64,000 bases of DNA, taken from contig NZ_FREZ01000001.1 of the NCBI RefSeq assembly GCF_900143525.1, positions 62,001 to 126,000 on the forward strand, given 5' to 3'. This document shows, piece after piece, positions 19,845 through 28,569 of this stretch. The stretch's first letter is position 1. Every line of letters begins with the position of its first letter. A model generated the notes under the pieces. It ran no database searches and was not told the DNA's origin. It saw only the letters and a program-made list of their open reading frames with translations. The stretch comes from Ruegeria sp. Alg231-54. GTDB lineage: Bacteria; Pseudomonadota; Alphaproteobacteria; Rhodobacterales; Rhodobacteraceae. The translations under genes and the position numbers were made by a program.

Positions 19845-21038
19845 ATGTCCAATAGAACCCAGTCTCTCTTGCGCCAGCCGCTAATTCTGCCCTGCGGCGT
19901 AACTCTTAAAAACCGAATTGCTAAATCGGCGATGTCTGACTCGCTTGGTGACGGCAAAGGCAATCCAAGTGATGATCAAATCAAGCTCTATGAGCGTTGG
20001 GCAACTGGCGGCCTCGCCCTGTCGATCATCGGCGAAGTGCAAGGCACACCTCATTTCGCAGAGAAGCCCGGCAATTTGGTTTTGAACGATCAATCCGATT
20101 TCGCATTTCTAAGAAAACTTGCACAGGCAGGGGCAACCAACGACGCTCATTTGTGGCCGCAACTTGGACATGCAGGTGCGATGGCGGATGCTCCGATCAG
20201 CTCGCCGAAGGGTCCGAGTAGACTTGATTTGCCCGGTCTGAAATGCGACGCGCTGTCCTTGGATGAGATCCACGCGCTGCCGGCCGAATTTGCACGCACA
20301 GCAAACCTTGCCAAGCGGCTTGGGTTCGGTGGCGTTGAGTTGCATGCGGCCCATGGATTCTTGCTCAACCAGTTTCTGTCTCCGCTATTCAACAAACGCG
20401 AAGATGCCTATGGCGGTTCTTTGCAAAACCGGATGAGACTGCTGCTGGAAGTGATCAGCGCCGTGCGCAATGCCGTTGGCCCGGATTTCCCTGTGGGCAT
20501 CAAGTTGAACGCGACAGATCAACTTGAAGGCGGCTTCGCTGAAGATGAATCCCTTGAGGTCATTGCGGCATTAGACAAAACAACAATTGATCTGATTGAT
20601 GTCAGCGGTGGCACATATTTTCCGGGTGCTGCGTCATCATCAGATCGTGCGGGTTCCGGCGCCTATTTTCTTGATTTTGCTGCGCGTGCGCGCGCGAAAA
20701 CGAACATTCCCTTTATGGTGACGGGCGGTTTCAAGACGCTTGCACAGGCCAAAAGCGCCATTGCAGAAGGCAAAGCTGATCTCGTTGGATTGGCCCGTGC
20801 ACTGGTCGTTGATCCAGAATTGCCATCATTTTGGCTTTCCGATCAACGCGACGAGCCGCAATTCCCACGTTTCAAAAACCCACCGGAAGGCGGTGTGACT
20901 GCATGGTACACGATGCAAGTCACTCGGATTGCCAGAGGTGAGGACGCGCTTGAGCCAGATGATCTAGACGAAGCAATAGCGGCATACGAGGCCAGAGATG
21001 AGGTTCGACGAGAGGTTTGGAATTCTCATTTCAGCTGA
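19845..21038 (+). CDS. Old yellow enzyme / NADH:flavin oxidoreductase family protein with altered active site
   Basis: 397-residue FMN-binding TIM barrel. Visible are LKNRIAKSAMS at the N-terminus, WPQLGHAGA (about 104-112), substrate-binding His pair in VELHAAH (His167, His170), LSPLFNKREDAYGGSLQNRMR, GIKLNATD and the FMN-phosphate segment GLARALVVDPELP. The residue after HG at position 172 is Phe where the family proton donor is Tyr (HGYL), so ordinary ene reduction may be impaired. ATG 19845 has GAGGAA at 19835-19840. The gene is visibly less GC-rich than pepA-holC, hinting at separate origin. The C-terminal 40 residues (VTRIARGEDALEPD onward) are not typical OYE. Confidence 0.85.
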   Translation: MSNRTQSLLRQPLILPCGVTLKNRIAKSAMSDSLGDGKGNPSDDQIKLYERWATGGLALSIIGEVQGTPHFAEKPGNLVLNDQSDFAFLRKLAQAGATNDAHLWPQLGHAGAMADAPISSPKGPSRLDLPGLKCDALSLDEIHALPAEFARTANLAKRLGFGGVELHAAHGFLLNQFLSPLFNKREDAYGGSLQNRMRLLLEVISAVRNAVGPDFPVGIKLNATDQLEGGFAEDESLEVIAALDKTTIDLIDVSGGTYFPGAASSSDRAGSGAYFLDFAARARAKTNIPFMVTGGFKTLAQAKSAIAEGKADLVGLARALVVDPELPSFWLSDQRDEPQFPRFKNPPEGGVTAWYTMQVTRIARGEDALEPDDLDEAIAAYEARDEVRREVWNSHFS

Positions 21039-21091
21039 ATCTCACGAGCAACCTAAAGCCGACATTGGCGCAGCCGCAGTGACCGGAAGCA

Positions 21092-21112
21092 TTGGTCCGC
21101 ATAGCGGACCAA
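21092..21112. repeat. Perfect short inverted repeat
   Basis: TTGGTCCGC at 21092-21100 and GCGGACCAA at 21104-21112 form a perfect 9-bp dyad separated by ATA, in the 289-base gap between the OYE-like gene and the aldo/keto reductase. There is no T-run, so it is not a standard terminator. It could be an operator or a dispersed palindrome. The rest of the gap holds no convincing gene. Confidence 0.6.
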
Positions 21113-21327
21113 AACTATGAAATGAAAGCGCATTCGCTGGAACCGGCATGGATGCCCGTATCACAGGGGGCAGAAACGCCGTACGTTGCGTTTGGCTTAA
21201 TTCCGCTTTTTGCAGAGAGGTGTGCATAAGCCCAACCCCTTGTTGCACCGGAATTGATCGCCTGCACCCTTGCTCTGACGGTTCTCTGCTTTAGGGTGCG
21301 CGGCGTTGCGAGCAGAAGGATTTTGAG

Positions 21328-22374
21328 ATGAAAAAGAACCCATTGGGGCGCACTGGTATTGAAGTGACGAATCTGTGCCTTGGCACCATGACGTTTGGCG
21401 CGCAGACCTCTGAGGCGGATGCACATACCCAGATCGACATGGCGTTGGAGGCGGGGATCAATTTCGTTGACGCCGCTGAGATGTACCCGGTGAACCCGGT
21501 CTTGAAAGAGACCGTGGGGCGGACCGAAGAAATCCTGGGCAACTGGAACACGGCGAACCCCGCGCGGCGGGGGGAGTATGTTCTGGCGACCAAACATTCC
21601 GGTGCAGGTTTCACCCATGCCCGCGACGGGGCACCAATTTCTGCGCAAACGATTCCCGAAGCGATCGAGGGATCTCTGCGTCGGTTGCAAACGGAATGCA
21701 TCGATCTGTATCAGTTTCACTGGCCCAATCGCGGCAGCTACATGTTCCGGCAGAACTGGGATTATGCCCCATCCGGTCACAACACCGACGAGGTGTTGGA
21801 GAATATGCAGGAATGCCTAACCGCGCTGCAGCAGCAGGTCGACAAGGGCAATATCCGCGCATTCGGCCTGTCGAATGAAAGCGCGTGGGGCACCGCGCAA
21901 TGGCTGCGGCTGGCCGAACAGAAGGGCGCGCCACGGGTCGCTTCGGTTCAGAATGAATATTCTCTGCTGTGCCGCCACTTCGACACCGATATGGCCGAGC
22001 TAAGCGTGCACGAGGATGTCGGCCTGATGGCGTTTTCTCCGTTGGCGGCAGGGTTTCTGACCGGCAAGTATCAGGGTGGAGCGGTGCCTAAGGGTTCGCG
22101 CATGGATCTGGTTCCGACCATGGGTGGGCGTAAGTACGAGCGTGTGTTTAGTGCGGTCGATGCTTATTTGGAGATCGCGCAGCGGCATGGCCTGGATCCG
22201 GTGCATATGGCGCTGGCGTGGTGCCGGACTCGCCCGTTCACGATGTCTGCCGTATTCGGAGCGACCACGGTTGCGCAGCTGGCGCATATTCTGGCGGGCA
22301 CCGAGGTGGTGTTGGCGGATGATGTTCTGGCGGATATCAGTGCCGCGCATCGCGCACATCCGATGCCGTTCTAA
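21328..22374 (+). CDS. Aldo/keto reductase (Tas-like)
   Basis: 348-residue NADPH-dependent reductase with an AKR TIM barrel. Catalytic residues are recognisable: Asp in FVDAAEMYP, Tyr in the same motif (EMYPV), Lys in LATKHSG and His in YQFHWPNRGS. The Tas-like insert (NPVLKETVGRTEEILGNW) supports the Tas branch. ATG 21328 has AAGGA nine bases upstream. The substrate is unknown. Confidence 0.93.
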   Translation: MKKNPLGRTGIEVTNLCLGTMTFGAQTSEADAHTQIDMALEAGINFVDAAEMYPVNPVLKETVGRTEEILGNWNTANPARRGEYVLATKHSGAGFTHARDGAPISAQTIPEAIEGSLRRLQTECIDLYQFHWPNRGSYMFRQNWDYAPSGHNTDEVLENMQECLTALQQQVDKGNIRAFGLSNESAWGTAQWLRLAEQKGAPRVASVQNEYSLLCRHFDTDMAELSVHEDVGLMAFSPLAAGFLTGKYQGGAVPKGSRMDLVPTMGGRKYERVFSAVDAYLEIAQRHGLDPVHMALAWCRTRPFTMSAVFGATTVAQLAHILAGTEVVLADDVLADISAAHRAHPMPF

Positions 22375-22403
22375 GGAGGCTCTGCCCCCGCCGCGCTTTG
22401 GGC

Positions 22404-22435
22404 GACTCCCCCGGGATATTTTTAGCCAGATGAAG
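22404..22435 (+). repeat. Dispersed roseobacter-type intergenic repeat, copy B
   Basis: Reads GACTCCCCCGGGATATTTTT, then AGCCAGATGAAG, between the convergent ends of the aldo/keto reductase and the GlxA-type regulator. It is preceded from 22377 by GGCTCTGCCCCCG, which may be part of a longer form of the same element. Related to the copies at 12017-12049 and 46289-46320. Confidence 0.72.
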
Positions 22436-22444
22436 CGGATCCGG

Positions 22445-23431
22445 TCAGTGATGTGTGGGCTGGATCCGGTCCTGACGGAGGTCTCTGGCCGACAGACCGT
22501 GAGCGGTGCGGAAGGCACGGGCAAAGCTGGATTGTGAGGCAAAGCCTGTGGCGAGTGCCACGTCCATCAGTGGCATGTCGGTGTCGGCAACAAGGCGCCG
22601 GGCTTCGGCCAGGCGCAGTTGCAGATAGTGATCCTGGGGCGTCGTGTTCAGGCGCAGGCGGAACTGCTGTTGCAGGGTACGCGGGCTGGTGCCCAAGGTG
22701 TCGGCGATGTCGGTCAGGGGAAGCGGGTCCTCAAGAGACCTTTCCATGAGCGAATTCGCCTTTGCTGTCAGAGCGGTATGGCGATGCGGTGCACCTGTGC
22801 GGCTTTGTGGCTTGGACGGGTCGGGTGCACCCTCGTATAGGAACAGGCCGGACACGCGGGCAGCAAAGCCGGCGCCGTGGCGCGCGGCGATGATGTGCAG
22901 CATCATCTCAACCGCCGGGATTGCGCCACCAGAGGTCAGCCGGTTGCCTGAGACGGTGAACCGGTCGGGGCGCACATCAACGTCGGGAAAGCGGGTCGCG
23001 AAATTGTCCAGGTCTTCCCAGTGCGTTGTGGCGGAGTGGCCGTTTAGCAGGCCGGCTTCGGCCAGCAGCCAAGGGCCGCCATCAATGCCGGCCATGGTGG
23101 CTCCGGTGCCTGCAATGCGGCGCAATCCGGCGAGCAGGCTGGGTGTGGCGTGGCGCGCCAGTTGGAAACCTGCGATGACGATCATCAGGTCGCAGCCCTG
23201 CAGCCGCGCTAGCGGTGTGCCCGGAACATTTAGGGCGCTGGTCAGCATCGCTGGTTCCGCCGTAGCCGTCACATAATCCCAGTCAAAGGCCGGGCGGTCC
23301 GCCAGACGATTGGCGGCGCGCATCGGATCGACGGCCGAGGCAAAGCTGAGCGTGTTGCATTCATCCAGAACCAGCACGGCCGTTTTCAGGGCGCGATGTT
23401 CGGGCTGCAATATGTTTTTTGCGGATTTCAT
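22445..23431 (-). CDS. GlxA-type AraC transcriptional regulator, probably of carnitine catabolism
   Basis: 328-residue regulator with an N-terminal DJ-1/PfpI-like sensing domain (TAVLVLDECNTLSFASAVDPMR to about residue 190, including AGIDGGPWLLAEAGLL) and a C-terminal AraC double helix-turn-helix (LTDIADTLGTSPRTLQQQF and MDVALATGFASQSSFARAF). Known relatives are CdhR and GbdR, which activate carnitine and glycine betaine genes. It is divergent from the carnitine genes at 23565, making a CdhR role likely (inference). ATG 23431 is chosen; TTG 23497 would add 22 residues. Confidence 0.88.
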   Translation of the reverse strand: MKSAKNILQPEHRALKTAVLVLDECNTLSFASAVDPMRAANRLADRPAFDWDYVTATAEPAMLTSALNVPGTPLARLQGCDLMIVIAGFQLARHATPSLLAGLRRIAGTGATMAGIDGGPWLLAEAGLLNGHSATTHWEDLDNFATRFPDVDVRPDRFTVSGNRLTSGGAIPAVEMMLHIIAARHGAGFAARVSGLFLYEGAPDPSKPQSRTGAPHRHTALTAKANSLMERSLEDPLPLTDIADTLGTSPRTLQQQFRLRLNTTPQDHYLQLRLAEARRLVADTDMPLMDVALATGFASQSSFARAFRTAHGLSARDLRQDRIQPTHH

Positions 23432-23564
23432 CAAGTTCGATTCGCATTCTGGCAAGTTGTTTGCATAAAGCTGCGCCAGAGTCGGGGATGAACGCAAATC
23501 GGAATCCGGGGAGAAGCCTGAGGATAACTTAGGTCAAAACCGGGTATAAGTTGGGGAAAACACC

Positions 23565-24482
23565 ATGCCATTGGAAATGAACCGCGAAGTCTTCATCACC
23601 TGCGCTGTCACCGGCTCGGGCGGAACGCAGGATCGCAGCCCGCATGTGCCGCGTTCGCCAAAGCAAATCGCCGAAAGTGCGATCGCCGCGGCCAAGGCCG
23701 GGGCGGCCATCGTACATTGCCACGTGCGCGATCCGGAAACTGGTGCACCCAGCCGCCGTCTGGATCTGTACCGCGAGGTAACGGACCGCATTCGCGAGGC
23801 CGAGGTCGACATGGTTTTGAACCTGACCGCCGGGATGGGCGGCGACATGATTTTTGGCCCGACTGAATCTCCGCTGCCGCTGAACGAAGATGGCACGGAC
23901 ATGATCGGCGCGGCGGCTCGGGTCGAGCATGTGGCTGAATGTCTGCCCGAAATCTGTACTCTGGACTGCGGCACCATGAACTTTGCCGAGGCTGACTATG
24001 TCATGACCAACACGCCGGGCATGCTGCAGGCGATGGGCTGGATGATGACGCATCTGGGCGTGAAGCCCGAGATCGAGGCCTTTGATACCGGTCACCTGTG
24101 GTACGCCAAGCAGTTGGTGAAGGACGGCGTTCTGGACGGCCCGGCACTGGTTCAGCTGTGCATGGGCGTGCCGTGGGGTGCGCCGGATGATCTGAACACC
24201 TTTATGGCCATGGTGAACAACGTGCCTGATGACTGGACATTCAGCGCATTCGCGCTGGGACGGAACCAGATGGCATATGCGTCGGCTTCGGTGCTGGCGG
24301 GCGGCAATGTGCGCGTTGGACTTGAGGACAACCTGTTCCTCGACAAAGGCGTTCTGGCCGAAAACTGGCAGCTGGTTGAGCGGGCGAACACCATCGTTTC
24401 GAACATGGGCGCGCGGGTGATCGGCGCGCAGGAAGTGCGTGAGAAGCTGGGGCTGGTGAAACGAGCACCGGTGGTAAAATAG
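23565..24482 (+). CDS. 3-dehydrocarnitine cleavage enzyme (DUF849 / BKACE family)
   Basis: 305-residue zinc-dependent beta-keto acid cleavage enzyme. In carnitine degradation it converts 3-dehydrocarnitine plus acetyl-CoA into betainyl-CoA and acetoacetate. Motifs: ITCAVTGSG, the zinc site IVHCHVRDPETG (HxH, about residue 48), LNLTAGMGGDM, EAFDTGHLW and the CMGVPWGAPDD/NVRVGLEDN blocks. Substrate assignment rests on the neighbouring carnitine dehydrogenase-thioesterase gene. The start could also be ATG 23577. Confidence 0.9.
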   Translation: MPLEMNREVFITCAVTGSGGTQDRSPHVPRSPKQIAESAIAAAKAGAAIVHCHVRDPETGAPSRRLDLYREVTDRIREAEVDMVLNLTAGMGGDMIFGPTESPLPLNEDGTDMIGAAARVEHVAECLPEICTLDCGTMNFAEADYVMTNTPGMLQAMGWMMTHLGVKPEIEAFDTGHLWYAKQLVKDGVLDGPALVQLCMGVPWGAPDDLNTFMAMVNNVPDDWTFSAFALGRNQMAYASASVLAGGNVRVGLEDNLFLDKGVLAENWQLVERANTIVSNMGARVIGAQEVREKLGLVKRAPVVK

Positions 24483-24500
24483 TGTTCTGCGAGAGTCGGC

Positions 24501-24884
24501 GTGACAACGTTCCCGTTCAAGGATAGCGATTTCGGCATGATCATACTATTTTGCCTATCATTTTTTGTCGCGTCGATGCTCGCGTTGACTTCTTTCCTTC
24601 AAGCCGAGTCTCGTTGGTGGACTGGGCCTCTAGGTGCCATGATGTTGCTGGCTCTTGGTTTCGTGGTGTTCGTATTGATGCCGCAACCAAACGAAGGCAA
24701 ATCTTTGTCACCTTTGGGCTTTCTCGGATTGGGTTTTCTGATTTGCTCAGCCATCATCGGGGCCGGCAGCGCCGTATCACTGGTGATGCGCAGGTTCTGG
24801 TCACCTGGTCAGGTTGCGGGAAGGGTTTTTCTGGGTGGTTGGTTGCTGACGTTCTTTTGGTTCGCGACCACAGCCTTTACCTGA
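24501..24884 (+). CDS. Small membrane protein in the carnitine cluster
   Basis: 127-residue hydrophobic protein with about four predicted membrane segments (around residues 12-32, 42-62, 70-92 and 105-124) and no recognised domain. The start taken is GTG 24501; ATG 24537 is possible. It lies 18 bases after the DUF849 gene and 13 before the dehydrogenase, same strand, so it is probably cotranscribed. Its base composition is less GC-rich than the flanking genes. I cannot say whether it has a role in carnitine use. Confidence 0.6.
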   Translation: MTTFPFKDSDFGMIILFCLSFFVASMLALTSFLQAESRWWTGPLGAMMLLALGFVVFVLMPQPNEGKSLSPLGFLGLGFLICSAIIGAGSAVSLVMRRFWSPGQVAGRVFLGGWLLTFFWFATTAFT

Positions 24885-24897
24885 ATGGAAATACGAT

Positions 24898-26364
24898 ATG
24901 GCAAATACAGCAGCTATCATTGGCGGTGGCGTAATTGGCGGCGGCTGGGCCGCTAGATTTCTACTGAACGGCTGGAACGTCCGCGTGTTCGATCCGGACC
25001 CGGAGGCCGAGCGCAAGATTGGTGAGGTTCTGGATAACGCGCGCCGGTCTCTGCCGGGGTTGAGTGATGTGCTTTTGCCGTCTGAGGGGGCGCTTACCTT
25101 CCACGACGATCTGACGGACGCCGTGCAAGGCGTCACCTGGATTCAGGAAAGCGTACCTGAACGGCTGGATCTGAAGCTGAAGGTTTACAAAAGCTTGCAA
25201 GAGGCCTGCAATCCGGAGGCGATCATCGGGTCGTCAACCAGCGGGTTCAAACCGTCCGAGTTGCAGGAAGGCGCGTTGCGCCCTGAACAAATCGTGGTGA
25301 CACACCCGTTTAATCCGGTTTACCTGCTGCCGCTGATCGAATTGGTACCGACCGACAAGAACCGGCCCGAAATGGTCGACCGCGCGAAGGACCTGTTGAA
25401 ATCGGTGGGTTTCTTCCCTCTGCATGTCAAAAAAGAAATTGATGCGCATATTGCTGACCGGTTCCTCGAAGCTGTCTGGCGCGAGGCGCTGTGGTTGGTC
25501 AAGGACGGTATCGCCACGACTGAAGAGATCGACGAAGCGATCCGCATGGGCTTTGGAATCCGCTGGGCGCAGATGGGTCTGTTCGAGACTTATCGCGTGG
25601 CCGGTGGTGAGGCGGGGATGCGGCATTTCATGGCCCAGTTTGGTCCGGCGTTGCAATGGCCCTGGACCAAGCTGATGGATGTACCCGAGTTCACTGATGA
25701 GCTGGTCGACATGATCGCGGATCAGTCTGACGCGCAATCGGGCATGCATTCGATCCGCGAATTGGAGCGTATTCGCGACAATAACCTCGTTGGCATGATG
25801 CGAGCGCTCAAGGCGCAGAACTATGGGGCCGGTTCTGTTCTGAACCAGCATGACGCGGCGCTGAAACCGGGTGCCTTGCCGACGATGGAGCAGGTCGATC
25901 TGAGTCAGCCAATTCTGACCTTGTCGCGCGCGGTGCCATTGGACTGGACCGACTACAACGGTCACATGAACGAGGCGCGGTACCTTGAGGCCTTCGCCGC
26001 AGCAACCGACCGGTTCATGGAGATCATGGGGTGTGATGCGGATTACATCGCCTCGGGCGGCAGTTACTTCACCGCAGAAAACCATATCCGGTATATCGAC
26101 GAAGTCCACGCGGGTGCAAAGATCGAAGTGCGCACGCAGATGCTGTTGGGGCAGGGCAAGAAACTGCACGTGTTCCATTCCATGTACGAAGGCCACAAGC
26201 TCTTGGCCACGGGCGAAAGCTTTCTGCTGCATGTCAGTCTGGAAACCCGTCGCCCGAGCGCACCTTCGGCAGAGATCGAAGACGCTATGGCCCGGATCGC
26301 TGAAGCTCAGGCAGGCTTGCCTTATCCTGAAGGTGCGGGTGCTGCGATCCGCAAACCGGCATGA
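24898..26364 (+). CDS. lcdH: L-carnitine dehydrogenase fused to betainyl-CoA thioesterase
   Basis: 488-residue bifunctional enzyme. Residues about 1-320 form a 3-hydroxyacyl-CoA-dehydrogenase-like NAD enzyme with Rossmann motif IIGGGVIGGGWA, SSTSGFKPSEL and VTHPFNPVYLLPLIE, oxidising L-carnitine to 3-dehydrocarnitine. From about residue 338 a hotdog thioesterase follows (PLDWTDYNGHMNEARYLEAF), which would hydrolyse betainyl-CoA to glycine betaine. Fused forms are known in rhizobia and related alphaproteobacteria, separate genes in Pseudomonas. It acts after and before the DUF849 enzyme encoded upstream, closing the route from carnitine to glycine betaine. Coupled to the next SDR by ATGA. Confidence 0.93.
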   Translation: MANTAAIIGGGVIGGGWAARFLLNGWNVRVFDPDPEAERKIGEVLDNARRSLPGLSDVLLPSEGALTFHDDLTDAVQGVTWIQESVPERLDLKLKVYKSLQEACNPEAIIGSSTSGFKPSELQEGALRPEQIVVTHPFNPVYLLPLIELVPTDKNRPEMVDRAKDLLKSVGFFPLHVKKEIDAHIADRFLEAVWREALWLVKDGIATTEEIDEAIRMGFGIRWAQMGLFETYRVAGGEAGMRHFMAQFGPALQWPWTKLMDVPEFTDELVDMIADQSDAQSGMHSIRELERIRDNNLVGMMRALKAQNYGAGSVLNQHDAALKPGALPTMEQVDLSQPILTLSRAVPLDWTDYNGHMNEARYLEAFAAATDRFMEIMGCDADYIASGGSYFTAENHIRYIDEVHAGAKIEVRTQMLLGQGKKLHVFHSMYEGHKLLATGESFLLHVSLETRRPSAPSAEIEDAMARIAEAQAGLPYPEGAGAAIRKPA

Positions 26365-27122
26365 GTGGGCGCGTTCTGATAACGGCTGGCGCCTCGGGCG
26401 TTGGCCGCGCTATGGCCGAAGCCTTTGACGCAGCTGGTGAGCAGGTCTGGGTGGCTGACGTCAACCCGAAGGCGCTGTCAGATTGTCCGGCCCATTGGCG
26501 GCGGTCCGAGGCGAACGTCGCGGACGAGAATGCCGTGGCCACCTTGTTCCAAGACATCGAGGCGAAATGGGGTGGTTTGGACACCCTGTGCGCAAACGCA
26601 GGAATCGCGGGACCAACCGCTTCGGTTGAAGACGTTGCATTGGACGATTGGCGCATGTGCCTTGCAGTAAATCTGGAGGGTGCCTTTCTGTGCGCCAAAC
26701 ACGCGGCGCCGATCCTGAAACGTCAGGGCAGTGGCGCCGTGGTCATTACATCTTCGACGGCTGGCCAATACGGGTACCCAAATCGCGCGCCTTATGCTGC
26801 GGCGAAGTGGGGGATGATCGGTCTGGCCAAGACCCTGGCGATGGAGCTTGGCGCGCATGGCGTGCGGTGCAATGTCATCTGCCCGGGGTCGGTAGAAGGC
26901 CCACGGATGGAAGGAGTGCTGCAGCGCGAGGCCGATGCCAAGGGCATGACGCGGGATCAGGTCTATGAGGGATACGCATCGGGCACCTCAATGGGCCGAT
27001 TTGTCGAAGGTCACGACATTGCCAATATGGCTGTATTCCTTGCATCGGATGCAGCCCGATTGGTGTCGGGGCAGGTGATTGCCGTCGACGGGCATACGGT
27101 CAACCCCGACCCAAAGGTTTAA
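26361..27122 (+). CDS. SDR-family oxidoreductase, possible D-carnitine dehydrogenase
   Basis: 253-residue classical short-chain dehydrogenase. It has the NAD(P) motif TAGASGVGRAMAEAF, CANAGIAGP, catalytic Ser in TSSTAGQYGYP and YAAAKWG (Tyr and Lys), and the C-terminal SGQVIAVDGHT. It overlaps the carnitine dehydrogenase stop as ATGA, so its job is probably in the same pathway. Oxidation of the D-isomer of carnitine is one known SDR activity in such clusters; this is inference from context only. Confidence 0.88.
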   Translation: MSGRVLITAGASGVGRAMAEAFDAAGEQVWVADVNPKALSDCPAHWRRSEANVADENAVATLFQDIEAKWGGLDTLCANAGIAGPTASVEDVALDDWRMCLAVNLEGAFLCAKHAAPILKRQGSGAVVITSSTAGQYGYPNRAPYAAAKWGMIGLAKTLAMELGAHGVRCNVICPGSVEGPRMEGVLQREADAKGMTRDQVYEGYASGTSMGRFVEGHDIANMAVFLASDAARLVSGQVIAVDGHTVNPDPKV

Positions 27123-27301
27123 CCCTGATTGGGGCCGCGAATCTGGCGGATGCTCTGGCGAACCGCCTGCCAGTCGCGGGCTTGTTGCATGTTCCCGGCG
27201 TCTTTGCATTCGCGCATCTTCTGCGCAGCTTCCGCCTCGGCCTGATCTCCGTGGGCGGAATAAAGGGCCCGTGCGTATTGAGCAGTTTTTAATGCGTCCA
27301 T
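27119..27301 (-). CDS. Small conserved alpha-helical protein, 60 residues
   Basis: MDALKTAQYARALYSAHGDQ begins a 60-residue charged, helical protein that I recall as a conserved uncharacterised family in Rhodobacteraceae. ATG 27301 has GGAGG nine bases upstream, which outweighs the longer frame to 27349. Its 3' end overlaps the convergent SDR gene by four bases. No function known. Confidence 0.7.
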   Translation of the reverse strand: MDALKTAQYARALYSAHGDQAEAEAAQKMRECKDAGNMQQARDWQAVRQSIRQIRGPNQG

Positions 27302-27395
27302 TCCTATGGTCCTCCGTCTGTGATCGGATCGCTCGAAAGTTCTCGCCAAGTGACGATATCACACCTTGGTCGCTTACGCATCTATGAGGCCATTA

Positions 27396-28259
27396 TCAGG
27401 CGGAAATCGTTGATCGCAGCTGCCTGAGATGATCGGGGAAGTCCCGCGCCGTCACATCCGCTTCTCGCACCAACGTATCGAAATGACGGGAAAAAACTTC
27501 GATTCTGTCGCGGTCCCGAAAGGCCATATAGTGACTGCCCGCGTAGAACACACACAGCAGCGGGCCAAAAATCGTGACCGGCGCAGAGTAGAGGCGTTTG
27601 GCATCAAACAGATAGATGCGCATGCGGGGATAAAGCTGGTCGCTCAGCTCTAACAGGTGGTCGATCTGATCCATCCTGATTTTCGGGCACAGGCCTTCGT
27701 AGTATCCGGTCGCGCGGGCAAAGCTGTCGATCTCATACAGTGGCATGGCGATTTCATAGTCTGATTGCGCGCTGCGCATCCACGTCAGCCGGTCTTCTGA
27801 TGCGCCGATGGCCTGATCCGCTGTTCGCCCCAGATGCGGGGCGTATTCCCACTCTAGCACGGCGCGGGTTTTCAGCATGTCGGGCAGGGTGGCGGGTACA
27901 TAGCGAACCTTATAGCCAGCCGCCTCTTTGTGCCATTCGAAAATGCGTTCATCGACCAGCGCGCGTGGCGCTTTGGTCATACTCAGAGAAAGCGCCAGAA
28001 GCTCTGCAGCGCTTTCGGGCCGATCCGATAAGCTCAGCAGCCAGTCAGCCGAAACACCTAGCGCTGTGGCGCAGCTGCCAACGACATGCGCGTTCGGCAG
28101 GCGCGCACCTTCGCCAGTCAAAAGTTGGGATACGGTCGATCGGTTGACACCGATATCCCGGGCAAGCGCGCTTTGGCTGATGTCACGTTCTTCCATCGCG
28201 CGGGCAAGGCGTTGGCGAAACTGCGCAGCGCGATCTCGTTTGTCTAATTTATCCGTCAT
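27396..28259 (-). CDS. XRE-family helix-turn-helix regulator with C-terminal effector domain
   Basis: 287-residue DNA-binding protein. Residues about 13-75 are a Cro/C1-type HTH (MEERDISQSALARDIGVNRS, VSQLLTGEGARLP). The remaining 200 residues resemble no domain I can name; they contain many aromatic residues and a compact segment near FYAGSHYMAFRDRD. It is divergent from the DUF2061-desaturase pair across a 106-base AT-rich gap with a short palindrome, so regulation of that pair, itself or both is likely (inference). Confidence 0.82.
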   Translation of the reverse strand: MTDKLDKRDRAAQFRQRLARAMEERDISQSALARDIGVNRSTVSQLLTGEGARLPNAHVVGSCATALGVSADWLLSLSDRPESAAELLALSLSMTKAPRALVDERIFEWHKEAAGYKVRYVPATLPDMLKTRAVLEWEYAPHLGRTADQAIGASEDRLTWMRSAQSDYEIAMPLYEIDSFARATGYYEGLCPKIRMDQIDHLLELSDQLYPRMRIYLFDAKRLYSAPVTIFGPLLCVFYAGSHYMAFRDRDRIEVFSRHFDTLVREADVTARDFPDHLRQLRSTISA

Positions 28260-28263
28260 ATGG

Positions 28264-28275
28264 TGATTTATATCA
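28264..28275. promoter_or_regulatory. Possible operator in divergent promoter
   Basis: TGATTTATATCA has 4-bp palindromic ends (TGAT/ATCA) and lies five bases upstream of the XRE regulator start, within a strongly AT-rich region shared with the DUF2061-desaturase genes. Suggested as an autoregulatory site; weak evidence. Confidence 0.3.
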
Positions 28276-28365
28276 TAAGTGATGAGTTTTGTTAATCATA
28301 TTCAGAATTTTCAACTCGGCCAAGATCCGTAATTCTTAAAACATAACAATAATATGGGTGACGGA

Positions 28366-28569
28366 ATGGAAACGCGACGAAGATCGGTCGTGAAGGCTGT
28401 GGTGTGGAATGCGATGGGCCTGGTCATGATGACGCTGGTGGGTCTGATCGCGACAGGTTCTGCAGCAGTTGGTGGGACGTTGGCGATTGTGAACACGGGC
28501 ATCGGCCTGACGATGTACGTGATCTATGAGCGTGTCTGGGCAGGCATCACATGGGGCCGAAATGTCTGA
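28366..28569 (+). CDS. DUF2061 small membrane protein
   Basis: 67-residue protein of the DUF2061 family with two membrane segments (about residues 12-30 and 38-55) and the characteristic WAGITWG tail. An upstream ATG at 28354 would add four residues; ATG 28366 is preferred for GGGTGACGGA just before it. Its last eight bases overlap the desaturase start at 28562, so the two are coupled. Function unknown. Confidence 0.85.
   Translation: METRRRSVVKAVVWNAMGLVMMTLVGLIATGSAAVGGTLAIVNTGIGLTMYVIYERVWAGITWGRNV

Noticed and set aside
24501..24884. Possibility that the membrane protein is a carnitine transporter
   Set aside because: Four short helices and 127 residues are too few for BCCT or ABC permease families; left as unknown.
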